From Methanothermobacter thermautotrophicus (GTDB taxonomy: Archaea > Methanobacteriota > Methanobacteria > Methanobacteriales > Methanothermobacteraceae), in NCBI RefSeq assembly GCF_014889545.1, contig NZ_QKOF01000006.1:62001-126000 (forward strand): a stretch of 64,000 nucleotides of DNA. Reading direction: 5' to 3'. A program made the position numbers and the translations under genes. Each line of letters starts with the position of its first letter. Positions within the stretch are counted from its first letter, which is position 1. The notes beneath the pieces were generated by a model. The model ran no database searches. It was not told the DNA's origin and saw nothing but the letters and a program-made list of their open reading frames with translations. Shown one piece after another: positions 1 through 9,903 of the stretch.

Positions 1-682
1 CCTCCCTGCCTGAGCCATGGAACCTGGCATCACGGCCCCGGGCGGCCTCCAGGATGGGCCCGGATATGAGCTCCTCCACAGAGGTCGGGTACATCTTACC
101 GGTGTAATTGCACCTCTCACAGCCCCTCCCCCTGCACTTCCTGCAGGGCCAGCGGGTCTGGGGGATGCCCCTCACCAGCTTGCGGTACCTTCCCTCAAGG
201 AAGATGGGGTTTATCTGGATCCAGACCCGGATATCCCCTCTGAAGTCCACCATGGCTACCAGGTCGGGCTCCTCAAATTCTGCGCTGCAGCCCAGCAGTT
301 TGAGGACCCTCTTACCAAGTTCACGGTTGAGGTCCCTTTTAAGGCCCTCACCCTGGATTCCGAGGCGCTTTCTGATCTCATCATCAAGTTCCACCATTTC
401 AGGGGGCAGCCTTGTACCCACCAGTACCGATGAGTATTCGAGGCCAAGTTCATCCACCCTCTCCTTAATCATCCCTGCGGCATCATCGATCCTATCAAAG
501 ACGTCGCCACAGATCATGCATGGCCCTGAGAGTTCCAGCGAGAATTCCTTCTTGAGTCTATCACCCCTGAGAAGGTTCCCTGGACCTTCAACAACATCAA
601 CAAAGTGCCTCCCCAGGCAGTGCAGACATATTCTGGTCTCTGTGATTTCAAGCAGTGCTTCCAGTCTCTTCTGAACATCCAT
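1..682 (-). CDS. pus10: tRNA pseudouridine synthase Pus10 (partial, 3' end outside window)
   Basis: Reading leftwards from ATG at 682, one open frame reaches the window edge without a stop, so the C-terminal part is missing. The N-terminus has two CxxC pairs (C19/C22 and C55/C58), the zinc site of Pus10, followed by a THUMP-like region. Further on is a second Cys-rich loop (RWPCRKCRGRGCERC) and then GSGRE, the start of the pseudouridine synthase GRED motif; the catalytic Asp lies just beyond the edge. Archaeal Pus10 makes Psi54/Psi55 in the tRNA T-loop. It sits directly downstream of the SRP54 gene (29 bp gap) and is probably co-transcribed with it. Identification is firm. Confidence 0.92.
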   Translation of the reverse strand, partial: MDVQKRLEALLEITETRICLHCLGRHFVDVVEGPGNLLRGDRLKKEFSLELSGPCMICGDVFDRIDDAAGMIKERVDELGLEYSSVLVGTRLPPEMVELDDEIRKRLGIQGEGLKRDLNRELGKRVLKLLGCSAEFEEPDLVAMVDFRGDIRVWIQINPIFLEGRYRKLVRGIPQTRWPCRKCRGRGCERCNYTGKMYPTSVEELISGPILEAARGRDARFHGSGRE

Positions 683-711
683 ACTGATCCCCTGATGGTC
701 TCTGCTTTTCA

Positions 712-2040
712 TTATCTCATGAACTGCCTCATGAGCTGGCCCATGGGTCCGCCCATATTTCTCCTTCCAAGCCCCTTCATGGCCTTTTTGGTGACCCTGT
801 AGTACTTCAGGAGCTCCTTAACGTCCTCGTTTCGCATGCCGGAACCACGGGCTATCCTCTTTATCCTGGAGTGTTTTATGATTTCTGGTTTTTCAAGTTC
901 CTCCTCTGTCATGGAGTCCATTATTATGAGGTACTTCTTTATGGTCTCCTCTGTCATCCTGCTGGCGTCCTTTGGGAGCTTCCCAATACCTGGCAGCATA
1001 TTCATAACCTGCTGCAGGGGCCCCATCTTACCCATCATCTCAAACTGCACCCTCATATCCTTTAGGGTGAACTTACCTGAGAGTATTGCGTCAAGGGATT
1101 CCTCTGCAATGTCCTCCTCTGAAACCTCCTCCACCTTCTCGAGGAGAGTTCTGAGGTCCCCCATACCCAGGAGACGTGAGATGAACCTTTCGGGATCAAA
1201 GACCTCAAGGTCGTCTATCCTCTCACCGGTCCCTATGAACTTTATGGGGGCACCTATCTCTGCAACGGCCGAGAGGGCCCCACCACCCTTGGCTGAACCA
1301 TCAAGTTTTGTCACAATTATTGAACCTACATCCGTTGCCCCTTTGAATGCAAGGGCCTGTTCCCTTGCCTGCTGACCTATAGTTCCGTCGATTACAAGTA
1401 TGGCCTCATGGGGCTTCACAATGGCTGAAAGTTCCTCCATCTCCCTGAGGAGGTCCTTTTCCTCCTTGTGCCTTCCAGCTGTATCGAAGATTATGACGTC
1501 CTTTTTCTGGAAACTGGCCAGTCCCTTCTCTGCAAGATCAAGGGCGTCCCTGGTCTCTGGGTCGCCGTATATGCTTATATCCTGCCCCTCGGTGTACTGT
1601 TTCAGCTGCTCAAGGGCAGCAGGTCGCCAGGTGTCTGTACAGACCACTCCAACGGTGAAACCCTTCTTGCGGAGGTACCTTGCAAGTTTACCAATGGTTG
1701 TTGTTTTACCGCTGCCCTGAAGTCCGAGGAAGAGTATGCGGTATGGTTTATCATCTATGACAAGTTCATGGCTCTTCTCACCCAGGAGTTTGACCATTTC
1801 CTCGTAGACTATGCTTATGATGTGCTCCTTGGGGGTTATCCCCCTGGGGGGTTCCTCTTTGAGTGCCCGCTCCTCAATCGACTTTGACAGGTTGAATACA
1901 AGTTTTATGTTGACATCGGACTGGATCAGGGCCCTCTGTATATCCTTTATGACCTCCCTGACGACCTCCTCATCAACAATGGTCATCCCTGCCAGCTTTT
2001 TCATAGTTTTACTGAGACTTCTGCCCAGATTCCCAAGCAT
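712..2040 (-). CDS. srp54: Signal recognition particle GTPase SRP54
   Basis: A 442-residue protein of normal archaeal SRP54/Ffh length. It has the helical N domain, a P-loop (GLQGSGKTT, about residue 108), the G3 motif DTAGRH, the [10 protein letters not shown] guanine-specificity loop and a methionine-rich M domain after residue 300 ([16 protein letters not shown]). It binds 7S RNA and signal sequences and delivers ribosomes to the membrane through FtsY. The ATG at 2040 follows AGGTGAAACC, a good ribosome site. It is the first gene of a minus-strand unit continuing into pus10 and is divergent from hpt. Confidence 0.97.
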   Translation of the reverse strand: MLGNLGRSLSKTMKKLAGMTIVDEEVVREVIKDIQRALIQSDVNIKLVFNLSKSIEERALKEEPPRGITPKEHIISIVYEEMVKLLGEKSHELVIDDKPYRILFLGLQGSGKTTTIGKLARYLRKKGFTVGVVCTDTWRPAALEQLKQYTEGQDISIYGDPETRDALDLAEKGLASFQKKDVIIFDTAGRHKEEKDLLREMEELSAIVKPHEAILVIDGTIGQQAREQALAFKGATDVGSIIVTKLDGSAKGGGALSAVAEIGAPIKFIGTGERIDDLEVFDPERFISRLLGMGDLRTLLEKVEEVSEEDIAEESLDAILSGKFTLKDMRVQFEMMGKMGPLQQVMNMLPGIGKLPKDASRMTEETIKKYLIIMDSMTEEELEKPEIIKHSRIKRIARGSGMRNEDVKELLKYYRVTKKAMKGLGRRNMGGPMGQLMRQFMR

Positions 2041-2085
2041 GGTTTCACCTGCAGTGATGGATAATCATTAACTATTGTTGGGATC

Positions 2086-2143
2086 AACTTATATATTAAG
2101 ATCATAGAGTGGGTGATGGGCGTCAGTTTTTGGATCTATATTA
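2086..2143. promoter_or_regulatory. Divergent promoter region between srp54 and hpt
   Basis: The 155-163 bp gap between the divergent genes holds two AT-rich boxes. ACTTATATATTAAG around 2087-2100 reads as a TATA box on the minus strand, about 50 bp upstream of the srp54 start. CTATATTAAG around 2136-2145 suits hpt on the plus strand, about 60 bp upstream of its ATG. Assignment is by position and composition only. Confidence 0.5.
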
Positions 2144-2203
2144 AGGCCATTCACCATACTAGATATTGAATTCAATTTTCAACAATCCTGATGCGTGATC
2201 GAA

Positions 2204-2782
2204 ATGCTTGATAAACTCAAGGAAAGCCTCAGAAATTCACCTGTGATTAAGAAGGGAGAGTACGACTACTTTGTAAACCCTGTAACCGATGGCATACCCC
2301 TCACTGAACCTGAACTCCTGGAGGAGGTTGCTGAGGAGATCGTGAGGAGATTCAGGCCCGAAGCCGATAAAATAATCTGCATAGAGGCCATGGGCATACA
2401 CCATGCCACGGTGCTATCACTGAAGACAGGAATACCCTTCGTGGTTGTAAGGAAGAGAAGGTACGGTCTTCCAGGTGAGGTCGCCGTCCATCAGATGACA
2501 GGATACAGTGAGGGGGAACTCTACATAAACGGTGTTGAGGAAGGTGATAGAGTCGTTGTCATTGACGATGTTGTGAGCACCGGGGGAACCCTGCTGGCGG
2601 TCCTGGAAGCCCTCAGGGAGATTGATGTTGATGTCAGGGATGTTATAACAGTCATAGATAAGGGTGAGGGATCCCGGGTTGTGAGGGAAAGGACAGGTTT
2701 CAGTGTGAAGAGCCTTGTGAAGGTTGATGTTATCGATGGCAGGGTTAAGGTTGAGGATATCCCTGCCGGGGGGCAGGATTGA
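2204..2782 (+). CDS. hpt: Hypoxanthine/guanine phosphoribosyltransferase
   Basis: Type I phosphoribosyltransferase of 192 residues. The PRPP-binding loop [13 protein letters not shown] lies at about residues 118-130, and the N-terminus ([13 protein letters not shown]) is typical of the archaeal Hpt family, which salvages hypoxanthine and guanine to IMP and GMP. An in-frame GTG exists at 2195, but GTGATC at 2195-2200 itself matches the 16S tail, so it looks like the ribosome site for ATG 2204. The stop is 4 bp before dph2, implying one transcript. The substrate could include adenine; purine salvage is the safe statement. Confidence 0.88.
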   Translation: MLDKLKESLRNSPVIKKGEYDYFVNPVTDGIPLTEPELLEEVAEEIVRRFRPEADKIICIEAMGIHHATVLSLKTGIPFVVVRKRRYGLPGEVAVHQMTGYSEGELYINGVEEGDRVVVIDDVVSTGGTLLAVLEALREIDVDVRDVITVIDKGEGSRVVRERTGFSVKSLVKVDVIDGRVKVEDIPAGGQD

Positions 2783-2786
2783 TTAG

Positions 2787-3779
2787 ATGTCACTCTACAG
2801 ACTTGAAACTGAAAGGGTCATCGGGGAGATAAGGAAACGCAGTGCCCGGGTCGTGGGCCTCCAGTTCCCTGAGGGGCTTAAAATGAGGGCAGTTGAACTT
2901 GCAGAGAGAATAGAATCGGAGACAGGTGCAACTGCCGTCATATCTGCTGACCCATGCTTCGGGGCATGCGATGTTTCAGATAAGAAAATGAGGGGCATGG
3001 TTGACCTTATAGTCCACTATGGGCACACACCACTCCCCCTTGACTATGAGGTCCCGGTGATATTCATAGAGGCCGCATCCTCCGTTGAGATCGACCATGT
3101 CCTCAGGGAGGCCGCTGAAAGACTTTCAGGTCACAGGAGGATTGGAATCGCAACAACAGCACAGCACCTCCACCTCCTTGACCAGGTAAGGTCATTCCTT
3201 GAAGAGAGGGGTTTTGAGGTGGTCACAGGTGAGGGTGTGAACACAGCAGGTGGACAGGTCCTGGGATGCAACTTCTCGGCCATCAGGGGTACTGATGCAG
3301 ACGCATATCTCTTCCTTGGAAGCGGGAACTTCCACCCCCTTGGAATAAAACTCTTCACCGGCCGGGAGGTTGTAGTGGCTGACCCCTATCACGGTGAGGT
3401 GAGGGACATCGAGGAATTCGCAGACCGGGTACTGAGGGTGAGGTTTGCGAGGATAAGCAGGGCAGCTGATGCCAGCAGGTGGGGGGTGGTGGTCTCATCA
3501 AAGGGCGGGCAGATGAGGTTTGAACTGGCCCTCATGGTTAAGAAAAAACTTGAGGATGCAGGCAGGGAGGCCATCATACTCCTCATGGAGAACATCTCAC
3601 CAGCTGCACTCCTCCCCTTCAGGGAACTTGAAGCCTTCGTGGTAACGGCCTGTCCAAGGATAGCCATAGATGATTCACAGCTCTACGACAGGCCACTCCT
3701 GAACCCATCAGAACTGGAGATAGTTCTTGGAGAGCGAAGCTGGGACGACTACACACTGGATGAGATAATACATGGATAG
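2787..3779 (+). CDS. dph2: Diphthamide synthase subunit Dph2
   Basis: 330 residues, the archaeal Dph2 length. The homodimeric Fe-S enzyme cleaves SAM to an aminocarboxypropyl radical and modifies a histidine of elongation factor 2, the first diphthamide step. The three [4Fe-4S] cysteines expected from the family are visible in context: DPCFGAC (C57/C61), LGCNF (C161) and TACPR (C289). It follows hpt by 4 bp. The last 21 coding bases and the bases after the stop are duplicated downstream (see repeat at 3759). Confidence 0.93.
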   Translation: MSLYRLETERVIGEIRKRSARVVGLQFPEGLKMRAVELAERIESETGATAVISADPCFGACDVSDKKMRGMVDLIVHYGHTPLPLDYEVPVIFIEAASSVEIDHVLREAAERLSGHRRIGIATTAQHLHLLDQVRSFLEERGFEVVTGEGVNTAGGQVLGCNFSAIRGTDADAYLFLGSGNFHPLGIKLFTGREVVVADPYHGEVRDIEEFADRVLRVRFARISRAADASRWGVVVSSKGGQMRFELALMVKKKLEDAGREAIILLMENISPAALLPFRELEAFVVTACPRIAIDDSQLYDRPLLNPSELEIVLGERSWDDYTLDEIIHG

Positions 3780-3852
3780 CTCGGCATTTTTTTCCCGTTT
3801 TTTTCTTTTCCCGGAAACTTTCAGATGAGATAATACAATGGATAGCTCGGCA
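3759..3852. repeat. Direct repeat duplicating the dph2 3' end
   Basis: A 28-base segment at 3759-3786, covering the last codons and stop of dph2, recurs at 3824-3852 with a single extra A. The copies are about 65 bp apart and separated by a T-rich stretch. Seen directly in the sequence; the second copy is non-coding. Confidence 0.9.
3786..3811 (+). terminator. T-rich terminator after dph2
   Basis: Runs of T (TTTTTTT, then TTTTTTT and TTTT broken by CCC) begin 7 bp after the dph2 stop. Archaeal RNA polymerase terminates on such oligo-T tracts without needing a hairpin. The rest of the 357-bp gap to csl4 holds the dph2 repeat copy and the csl4 promoter; I see no gene in it. Confidence 0.6.
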
Positions 3853-4061
3853 CCCTTCTGTAGGATGTTGATCTGGGACATCCATTTAATGGGGAAAAAC
3901 TCATATACCATGATGGCTCCACACTGATTAAATTCTCTGATGGAGGCATTTGTTGAATTTAAGTATCTAAGGGGTAGAACCTCCCTGAGGGGTTATAGGG
4001 TATTAATGAATATCTAACTGACTTGGAGTGAAATGTCCTTGACCCTGGAGGCCCCATGCAA

Positions 4062-4076
4062 AAGCATATATATAAT
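4062..4076 (+). promoter_or_regulatory. TATA box for csl4-rpo11 unit
   Basis: AAGCATATATATAA is a strong archaeal TATA element with purines just upstream (BRE-like). It lies about 60-70 bp before the csl4 ATG, predicting a leader of about 45 nt that contains the GAGGTGA ribosome site. Confidence 0.65.
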
Positions 4077-4136
4077 CAGATCTAACCATAAATCACTGTA
4101 AGGTAATTATTGTTTTTACCTTGAAGAGGTGAATGG

Positions 4137-4706
4137 ATGAAAGTTAAATCTGGGGATATGGTTTTTCCCGGAGATTTTTTGGCTGTAAGCGAAGAGGCCC
4201 TTCCATCTGAGGGAACCTACGAGGATGATGGTAAAATAAAATCCCTTGTCGTTGGAGAAGTTTCAAGGGATGACCGGAATAAGAGCATAAAGGTAATATC
4301 AAAGCTGAACACACCCCCAACACTTAAAAGAGGTTCAAGGGTCATTGGAGAGGTCATTGATGTAAGGGGTCAGCGGGCCCTTGTGAGGATACACAGCATC
4401 AAGGGCAACCGGAGGGCCCTTGCCACATACTTTGTTGGAGGAGTCCACGTTTCACAGGCAAGGAAGGGCTACCTCTCAAAGCTAACAGACGCCTTCAGGA
4501 TAGGGGACATCGTGGAGGCAAGGGTCACAAGGATCATGGGCCTCGATGGCATAGACCTCCAGACATCAGGGCGTGACCTCGGTGTTATAAAGGCAATGTG
4601 CACCCGCTGCAGGCACTTCATGGAAGTGGACGGCAGGGACGAGGTCAGGTGCCCGAACTGTGAAAACCGGGAAAAAAGGAAGCTATCCGTGAATTATGAA
4701 GGTTAA
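4137..4706 (+). CDS. csl4: Exosome RNA-binding subunit Csl4
   Basis: 189 residues with the Csl4 arrangement: an N-terminal barrel (1-60), an S1 RNA-binding domain (about 65-145) and a C-terminal zinc ribbon with C155/C158 and C172/C175. Csl4 caps the archaeal Rrp41/Rrp42 exosome ring and helps recruit DnaG. GAGGTGA ends 4 bp before ATG 4137. It is followed by rpo11 14 bp downstream, a common euryarchaeal arrangement. Confidence 0.94.
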   Translation: MKVKSGDMVFPGDFLAVSEEALPSEGTYEDDGKIKSLVVGEVSRDDRNKSIKVISKLNTPPTLKRGSRVIGEVIDVRGQRALVRIHSIKGNRRALATYFVGGVHVSQARKGYLSKLTDAFRIGDIVEARVTRIMGLDGIDLQTSGRDLGVIKAMCTRCRHFMEVDGRDEVRCPNCENREKRKLSVNYEG

Positions 4707-4720
4707 TAGAGGTAATTCTA

Positions 4721-4978
4721 ATGGAAGTCATTCTAAACAAGAGATATGAGATGGAAATAGTATTCGAGGGAGAAACACACACCCTCTGCAATGTATTAAG
4801 GAGCATCCTCATGGAGGATGAAAAGGTTAAGGCAGCAGCATACTCAATAGATCACCCAATAGTGGGGGAACCACAGCTATATATCAGGGCAGGAAGCCCG
4901 AAAAAATCACTCAGGGCAGCAGCCGAAACCCTGAGGGACAGATGTGATGAATTCAGGGGCCTCATAGAGTCCCTATAA
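4721..4978 (+). CDS. rpo11: RNA polymerase subunit Rpo11 (subunit L)
   Basis: 85 residues, matching archaeal Rpo11/RpoL. It carries the family signature around [12 protein letters not shown] and the C-terminal helix with the DRCDEF segment. It pairs with Rpo3 in the polymerase assembly platform. The start has GAGGTAAT upstream and it lies in the csl4 operon. Confidence 0.95.
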   Translation: MEVILNKRYEMEIVFEGETHTLCNVLRSILMEDEKVKAAAYSIDHPIVGEPQLYIRAGSPKKSLRAAAETLRDRCDEFRGLIESL

Positions 4979-4989
4979 ACTATTTTTCC

Positions 4990-5589
4990 ATGGAGAACCA
5001 TAATTTCAGGCAGATTAAATCTGAGATAAGGATTCTTGGCATAGATGATGCTCCCTTCACTCCTAGAAGTGATGAGGACGTGCTACTGGTCGGCACAGTA
5101 TTCAGGGGAGGGCAGTGGCTCGACGGCGTCCTCACAACCACGGTGAGGGTGGATGGTGACGATGCCACCTGGAAGATCATCGAAATGGTGAATGGTTCAA
5201 GGCACCTAAACCAGCTTCGTGTAATAATGCTTGATGGGCTGACCTTCGGGGGCTTCAATGTTGTTGACATAGTTGAACTATCAGAGAGGACTGGTCTGCC
5301 TGTGATAGTGGTTGTGAGGAAACATCCAGACATGGAGAGAATAAGGAGGGCCCTGAAGCACAGATTTCCCGACTGGAAGGCCAGGTGGCGGATCATAGAG
5401 AGGGCCGGCAGAATCCACAGGGTGGAATCTGAGGACCCCATCTACATCCAGACCTCGGGCATTGAACCTGATGATGCCGCAGAGATTGTCAGGCTATCAA
5501 CAACCCGTAGCTCAATTCCAGAACCAATTAGGGTGGCCCACATAATTGCCTCTGGAGTCAGGTTAGGTGAGTCCAGGGGCAGCGCCTAG
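4990..5589 (+). CDS. DUF99 / endonuclease dU family protein
   Basis: 199 residues. The N-terminal [10 protein letters not shown] and the central [13 protein letters not shown] segment mark the DUF99 family, which is related in fold to endonuclease V and named Endo_dU. It starts 11 bp after rpo11 with no clear ribosome site, so coupling to rpo11 is likely. A role in repair of deaminated bases would fit the linkage to replication genes and EndoQ in this window, but that is inference. Confidence 0.8.
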   Translation: MENHNFRQIKSEIRILGIDDAPFTPRSDEDVLLVGTVFRGGQWLDGVLTTTVRVDGDDATWKIIEMVNGSRHLNQLRVIMLDGLTFGGFNVVDIVELSERTGLPVIVVVRKHPDMERIRRALKHRFPDWKARWRIIERAGRIHRVESEDPIYIQTSGIEPDDAAEIVRLSTTRSSIPEPIRVAHIIASGVRLGESRGSA

Positions 5590-5612
5590 AAAAGTCTAGA
5601 AAATGATAAATG

Positions 5613-6050
5613 ATGCAGGAGGAGCTTGATTTGAAGGCACCCATGCTCACCGTGGATGTAATCATAAGGTTATCAGGTGATAGAATAATCCTCATAAGGA
5701 GGGGCAGACCACCCTACAGGGGTTCATGGGCCATACCAGGGGGGTTTGTGGAATACGGTGAAACTGTTGAGGATGCAGCAGCGAGGGAGGCCCTGGAGGA
5801 GACAGGCCTCGAGGTTGAAATCGAGGACCTCCTGGGGGTCTACTCTGACCCCGGGAGGGACCCCCGCGGACACACTGTCAGCGTGTGCTTCACCGCCAGG
5901 CCAGTGTCAGGTGAAGCGGAGGCTGGTTCAGATGCTGCCGATGTCGGAATATTCCAAATTGATGATATAAATGATCTTGAACTCGCATTTGACCACAAAA
6001 AGATCCTGGATGATTTCAGGAGACATGTGGTGGAGAATAGGTCCTGCTGA
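5613..6050 (+). CDS. Nudix hydrolase
   Basis: About 145 residues with a perfect Nudix box: G45-x5-E51-x7-RE-AL-EE-x-GL (numbered from ATG 5610). Residues before it ([15 protein letters not shown]) resemble ADP-ribose pyrophosphatases, so hydrolysis of ADP-ribose or a related nucleotide sugar is plausible. The start is uncertain: adjacent ATGs at 5610 and 5613 lack a good ribosome site, while GGAGG at 5616-5620 would suit the in-frame TTG at 5631. Confidence 0.85.
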   Translation: MQEELDLKAPMLTVDVIIRLSGDRIILIRRGRPPYRGSWAIPGGFVEYGETVEDAAAREALEETGLEVEIEDLLGVYSDPGRDPRGHTVSVCFTARPVSGEAEAGSDAADVGIFQIDDINDLELAFDHKKILDDFRRHVVENRSC

Positions 6051-6174
6051 GGGCATCTGTCACAGACATCATTCTGATATCATGTCCATGCACAATCAAA
6101 ATTGTTATAAATGTCCTTGGAGAAAAACTCTAGAAATCAAAAAGGTTTCAGGTTCTCTGACCAGGAGGAAGAAG

Positions 6175-6489
6175 ATGGAGTTTTGTCCTAACTGCGGAGC
6201 TGTAATGTTTCCAGAGAAGGGTAAATTTAAGTGTCAGTGTGGCTATGAAAAGGATATCACCGATAAGCTAAAAGAAAAGTACAGTGTCTCAGAGGAAGTT
6301 GAGGCGAAGGAGACAATAATATTCACGGGCGAAGATGTAAACACTCTCCCAACCACAAGGGTTGAATGCCCGAAATGTGGTAACATGGAGGCCTTCTGGT
6401 GGCTGCAGCAGACGAGAAGGGCTGATGAATCAGAGACGCGATTCTTCAGATGCACACGCTGCAAGCACACCTGGAGAGAATATGATTGA
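6175..6489 (+). CDS. tfs: Transcription factor S (TFS)
   Basis: 104 residues with two zinc ribbons: C4/C7/C20/C22 near the N-terminus and C65/C68/C93/C96 near the C-terminus. The second carries RRADESET, with the acidic D-E pair that enters the polymerase active site to stimulate cleavage of backtracked RNA, as in TFIIS. ATG 6175 is preceded by AGGAGGAAG. The frame is open further upstream, but that part shows no family match. Confidence 0.95.
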   Translation: MEFCPNCGAVMFPEKGKFKCQCGYEKDITDKLKEKYSVSEEVEAKETIIFTGEDVNTLPTTRVECPKCGNMEAFWWLQQTRRADESETRFFRCTRCKHTWREYD

Positions 6490-6503
6490 AAAATGGTGAG
6501 CAG

Positions 6504-6911
6504 ATGGCTGATGAAGGCTCTGATAATGGTAAGAAAGGCAGGTATTTGGGGGGCCTAAGGGTGCTCCTTAAAAGGGCCTGGGAGGAGTTACATGAGGATG
6601 AATCAGAGCATGGATTCCCGGTGACCCTGATCATGGAACACCGTGACGATATACTTAAGTACACTGCAATGGTAGTTGGTGTCATCCTTGTGCTGACAGG
6701 CGTAATCACGATCCTCGGATCATCAGACAGGGTTGTTGACAATGTGGTCTCAGGAGAGAACACCGTCATCGCAGCATTCCTCATCCTCACCGGGCTGCTG
6801 CTGGTAGGGGCCTTCATGATCCAGAGCATCATAGGGGGCACACCCCTTGGGGGGTTCTATAAACAGGTTAAGAAGGCTGAAAGAGGGGAAGAGAAAGAAG
6901 AAGATGAATAG
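6504..6911 (+). CDS. Small membrane protein of unknown function between tfs and pcn
   Basis: 135 residues from ATG 6504, which has GGTGAG just upstream; an in-frame TTG at 6486 overlaps the tfs stop. The N-terminal third is charged. Two hydrophobic segments (about 55-80 and 95-115) suggest two membrane passes, and the tail is acidic and lysine-rich. I do not recognise the family. Position after tfs and before the pcn promoter suggests co-transcription with tfs. Confidence 0.75.
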   Translation: MADEGSDNGKKGRYLGGLRVLLKRAWEELHEDESEHGFPVTLIMEHRDDILKYTAMVVGVILVLTGVITILGSSDRVVDNVVSGENTVIAAFLILTGLLLVGAFMIQSIIGGTPLGGFYKQVKKAERGEEKEEDE

Positions 6912-6921
6912 TATATAAATC
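6911..6921 (+). promoter_or_regulatory. TATA box for pcn
   Basis: GTATATAAATC directly after the stop of the preceding gene is a strong TATA element. A start about 25 bp downstream would give a short leader carrying AAGGAGGACG, the ribosome site of pcn. Confidence 0.6.
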
Positions 6922-6962
6922 ATGACCCCAATATTTAGCTATATAGGATAAGGAGGACGAAA

Positions 6963-7697
6963 ATGTTCAAGGCAGAATTGAATGACCCTAACATTTTAAG
7001 GACGAGTTTCGATGCCATATCATCCATCGTTGACGAGGTTCAGATACAGCTAAGCGCCGAGGGCATGCGTCTGGACGCCCTTGACAGGTCCCATATCACA
7101 TACGTACACCTCGAACTGAAGGCAGAACTCTTCGATGAGTACGTCTGTGATGAACCAGAGAAGATAAACGTGGACACAGAGGAACTCATGAAGGTCCTCA
7201 AGAGGGCCAAGGCAAATGACAGGGTCATACTCTCAACCGATGAGGGTAACCTGATAATCCAGTTCGAGGGCGAAGCAGTAAGGACATTCAAGATAAGGCT
7301 GATCGACATAGAATACGAAACCCCAAGTCCTCCTGAGATTGAGTATGAGAACGAATTTGAGGTGCCATTCCAGCTCCTCAAGGACTCAATAGCTGACATA
7401 GACATATTCTCAGATAAGATAACATTCCGTGTGGACGAGGACCGTTTCATAGCCTCAGCTGAGGGAGAATTTGGAGACGCCCAGATGGAATACCTCCACG
7501 GTGAAAAGATAGGTAAACCTGCAAGGAGCATATATTCCCTTGATAAGATCAAGGAGATGCTAAAGGCAGATAAATTCAGTGAAACCGCAATAATCAACCT
7601 GGGAGATGACATGCCCCTCAAACTGACCCTGAAGATGGCGAGTAAAGAGGGTGAACTCAGCTTCCTCCTTGCTCCAAGAATAGAGGCAGAGGAATAA
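6963..7697 (+). CDS. pcn: DNA polymerase sliding clamp PCNA
   Basis: 244 residues, the standard archaeal PCNA length. Family blocks are visible: [18 protein letters not shown] near residues 35-52, and a C-terminal [26 protein letters not shown] where the clamp's C-terminal strand and tail fall. The homotrimeric ring tethers polymerase, FEN1, ligase and other PIP-box proteins. AAGGAGGACGAAA precedes the ATG, and the GINS gene follows 14 bp later. Confidence 0.97.
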   Translation: MFKAELNDPNILRTSFDAISSIVDEVQIQLSAEGMRLDALDRSHITYVHLELKAELFDEYVCDEPEKINVDTEELMKVLKRAKANDRVILSTDEGNLIIQFEGEAVRTFKIRLIDIEYETPSPPEIEYENEFEVPFQLLKDSIADIDIFSDKITFRVDEDRFIASAEGEFGDAQMEYLHGEKIGKPARSIYSLDKIKEMLKADKFSETAIINLGDDMPLKLTLKMASKEGELSFLLAPRIEAEE

Positions 7698-7711
7698 CTT
7701 AAAGGTGAGGA

Positions 7712-8404
7712 ATGGGGTTGGACGAATTCTTTCAGAAACTAAGGAGGATTCAGAAAAAGGAGAGATCTGAAAGCGGCCTTGCAAGGGTTGGGGATGACTT
7801 CTATGAGAGGGTTCACAGTTACATAGAGGACCTCCTTGAGGCCGTTGGCAATGACCCCTTCGCCAAGGAGCACTACCTCATAAGGGACACCCAGAGAATA
7901 GCCACTGAGATCTGTGAGAGAAGGGAGCACAAGATAACCGATAGTGCGGTCATGAACGTCCAGAGGTCATACCACCTCTTCAATGGCAAGCCACAGTTTG
8001 ACCTCCAGGATACAACCCCCCTCAACATGACACCAGAGGAGGAGGAACTCTACTTTTCACTGGTAGAAACCCTGAGGGAATTCAGGGCGAGGATAATTCC
8101 CTCCATAGAGGTTGAATCAGACGATGGGAAGTCGGAAGTAAAACATGAGCCATCCTGGAAGGGTGTTCTGGATGATTCTGAACCTCGAAATGACCCCACA
8201 AGGTCCTTAAAAACAGATCCCGGGGGAAGTGGAGACGGGGATATTGAGACCGTGCTGATATTCGAGGAGGTACCCGCCAGAATAATGGGTGTGGATGAAA
8301 AGATCTATGGCCCATTCCAGCCACAGGACATAGTCACGCTCCCATCACTGAATGCAAATGTATTCATAAATGCAAAGAAGGGTCGGAGGATAAGGTATTC
8401 GTAG
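7712..8404 (+). CDS. gins51: Replicative helicase GINS subunit, Gins51 type
   Basis: 230 residues: a helical A domain (about 1-130), a low-complexity acidic and basic linker (140-180), and a C-terminal beta B domain beginning VLIFEEVPARIMGVDEKIYG and ending KGRRIRYS. That order (A then B) is the Gins51/Sld5-Psf1 class of archaeal GINS. It bridges MCM, RecJ/Cdc45-like protein and primase. AGGTGAGGA lies before ATG 7712 and it is linked to pcn, as in other euryarchaea. Confidence 0.85.
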   Translation: MGLDEFFQKLRRIQKKERSESGLARVGDDFYERVHSYIEDLLEAVGNDPFAKEHYLIRDTQRIATEICERREHKITDSAVMNVQRSYHLFNGKPQFDLQDTTPLNMTPEEEELYFSLVETLREFRARIIPSIEVESDDGKSEVKHEPSWKGVLDDSEPRNDPTRSLKTDPGGSGDGDIETVLIFEEVPARIMGVDEKIYGPFQPQDIVTLPSLNANVFINAKKGRRIRYS

Positions 8405-8542
8405 GGCTTTAATTTTCAGGAGGCTCTCCCAATCTCTGAAGATCCAGCACCCTTCAATGAGAAGCAGAGAAGTCCCTGCGCCTGGTGGATCAACTGGAGG
8501 GCCATTTTGAATGTTCGGTGAAACACCAGTGTGCACATACAA

Positions 8543-8553
8543 AGGTATAAATA
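8543..8553 (+). promoter_or_regulatory. TATA box for the rpl44e-endoQ gene run
   Basis: AGGTATAAATA lies about 90 bp before rpl44e in a 232-bp gap; a second AT-rich box (CAGTATAAAAAAAG, about 8576-8589) is closer. Either could drive the ribosomal protein/translation operon. Nothing else was recognised in the gap. Confidence 0.5.
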
Positions 8554-8636
8554 GAGATTTGAGATATACTAACCCAGTATAAAAAAAGTTCCAGTTATTT
8601 TAAAGGCTTACTTTTTCACTTAAGAGGTGATTAGAT

Positions 8637-8915
8637 ATGAAGATTCCTAAGGAAAGAAGAACTTACTGTCCAAACTGTAGAAAACACACCGTTCACGAGG
8701 TACTGGAGTCCAAGAGAAGAAAGGCCAGTGAACTTAAGTGGGGTCAGAGGCAGTTCAGACGTGTCACTGCCGGTTACAGGGGTTACCCACGTCCACTCCC
8801 ATCCGGTAACAAGCCTGTTAAGAAACTTGACCTCAGGCTCAAATGCAAGGAATGTGGAAAGTCACACATCAAGAAGAAATCCTTCAGGGCTGGAAGGGTT
8901 GAATACGTATCCTAG
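8637..8915 (+). CDS. rpl44e: 50S ribosomal protein L44e
   Basis: 92 residues, highly basic. Zinc-ribbon cysteines are C11/C14 and C70/C73, and the [13 protein letters not shown] stretch is typical of L44e, which sits near the E site of the large subunit. GAGGTGATTAGAT precedes ATG 8637. It starts an operon with rps27e, aIF2-alpha and nop10. Confidence 0.96.
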   Translation: MKIPKERRTYCPNCRKHTVHEVLESKRRKASELKWGQRQFRRVTAGYRGYPRPLPSGNKPVKKLDLRLKCKECGKSHIKKKSFRAGRVEYVS

Positions 8916-8926
8916 AGGTGATTTGT

Positions 8927-9109
8927 GTGATATTCTACAATACCAAGGGTAACTTTCTCCGTGTTAAATGTCTTGACTGCGGAAACCAGCAGGTTGTCTT
9001 TGACAGGGCAGCATCATATGTACAGTGCATAATCTGTGGTAAAACGCTTGTTGAGCCAACAGGAGGAAAATCAAAGATCAAAGCCCAGATTCTAGAGGTC
9101 CTGGATTAA
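8927..9109 (+). CDS. rps27e: 30S ribosomal protein S27e
   Basis: 60 residues from GTG 8927, which follows GAGGTGA at 8916-8922; the upstream in-frame GTG at 8918 overlaps that ribosome site and is less likely. The zinc ribbon is C15/C18 and C34/C37 ([10 protein letters not shown] and [10 protein letters not shown]). Tandem placement after rpl44e is the conserved archaeal order. Confidence 0.93.
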   Translation: MIFYNTKGNFLRVKCLDCGNQQVVFDRAASYVQCIICGKTLVEPTGGKSKIKAQILEVLD

Positions 9110-9123
9110 TCTAGGTGTTTTTC

Positions 9124-9903
9124 ATGGTAAGAAGAAAAAATGAATGGCCTGAAGAGGGTGAACTGGTGGTTGGGACCGTTCACAAGGTCCTCAACTACGG
9201 CGCCTTCGCCACCCTGGAGGAGTACCCGGGGAAGGAGGCTTTCATTCACATCTCAGAGGTGTCCTCTGGATGGGTTAAGAACATAAGGGACTTCGTAAGG
9301 GAGAACCAGAAGATAGTTGCAAGGGTCCTCCGTGTGAATCCCAGGAAGGGACACGTAGATGTTTCAATGAAAAGGATAAGGGAGGACCAGCGCACAAAGA
9401 AGATCCAGGCATGGAAGATTGAACAGAAGGCTGAGAAATTCCTTGAACTCGCAGCAAGGGACCTTGGAAAGGACCTTGACACCGCCTATGAAGAGGTTGG
9501 ATACGAACTGATGGACATATTCGGGGACCTCTACGGCGCCTTTGAAACCGCTGCAGAGGAAGGGGAAAAGTCCCTCATCGATGAGGGAGTCCCTGAGGAC
9601 TGGGCAGCCGTTATCACCGAGGTTGCCAAGCGCAACATAACACCACCAGAGGTCCAGATAACAGGATACGTTGACATCAAGTCCTACGCACCCAACGGTG
9701 TTGAAATAATTAGGAAGGCACTTAAATCAGCCCAGGATGAGGGCATAACAGTTCAGGCGGTAGGAGCCCCCAGGTACCGTCTTATCGTGAAATCAACTGA
9801 TTATCTGAAGGCAGAGAAGCAGCTCAAGGAAGCAGCCCAGAAATGCATAGAAATCGTTGAGAAAGAGGGTGGAGAGGGAGAATTCCTCCGTGAGCTCACA
9901 TGA
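9124..9903 (+). CDS. eif2a: Translation initiation factor 2 subunit alpha
   Basis: 259 residues from ATG 9124 (AGGTG at 9113-9117); an in-frame GTG at 9115 sits inside the ribosome site. There is an N-terminal S1 domain (about 10-85, [26 protein letters not shown]), a middle helical domain and a C-terminal alpha/beta domain that binds the gamma subunit. Part of the heterotrimer that delivers initiator tRNA; notably, an initiator tRNA gene lies 9 kb downstream. The stop overlaps the nop10 start (ATGA). Confidence 0.96.
   Translation: MVRRKNEWPEEGELVVGTVHKVLNYGAFATLEEYPGKEAFIHISEVSSGWVKNIRDFVRENQKIVARVLRVNPRKGHVDVSMKRIREDQRTKKIQAWKIEQKAEKFLELAARDLGKDLDTAYEEVGYELMDIFGDLYGAFETAAEEGEKSLIDEGVPEDWAAVITEVAKRNITPPEVQITGYVDIKSYAPNGVEIIRKALKSAQDEGITVQAVGAPRYRLIVKSTDYLKAEKQLKEAAQKCIEIVEKEGGEGEFLRELT

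Noticed and set aside
17-802. Plus-strand frames over the first 800 bases
   Set aside because: They lie opposite the continuous Pus10 and SRP54 frames, which have clear motifs.
3619-3911. Two overlapping minus-strand frames across the dph2 end
   Set aside because: They contain the duplicated dph2 end read backwards and no recognisable motif or ribosome site.
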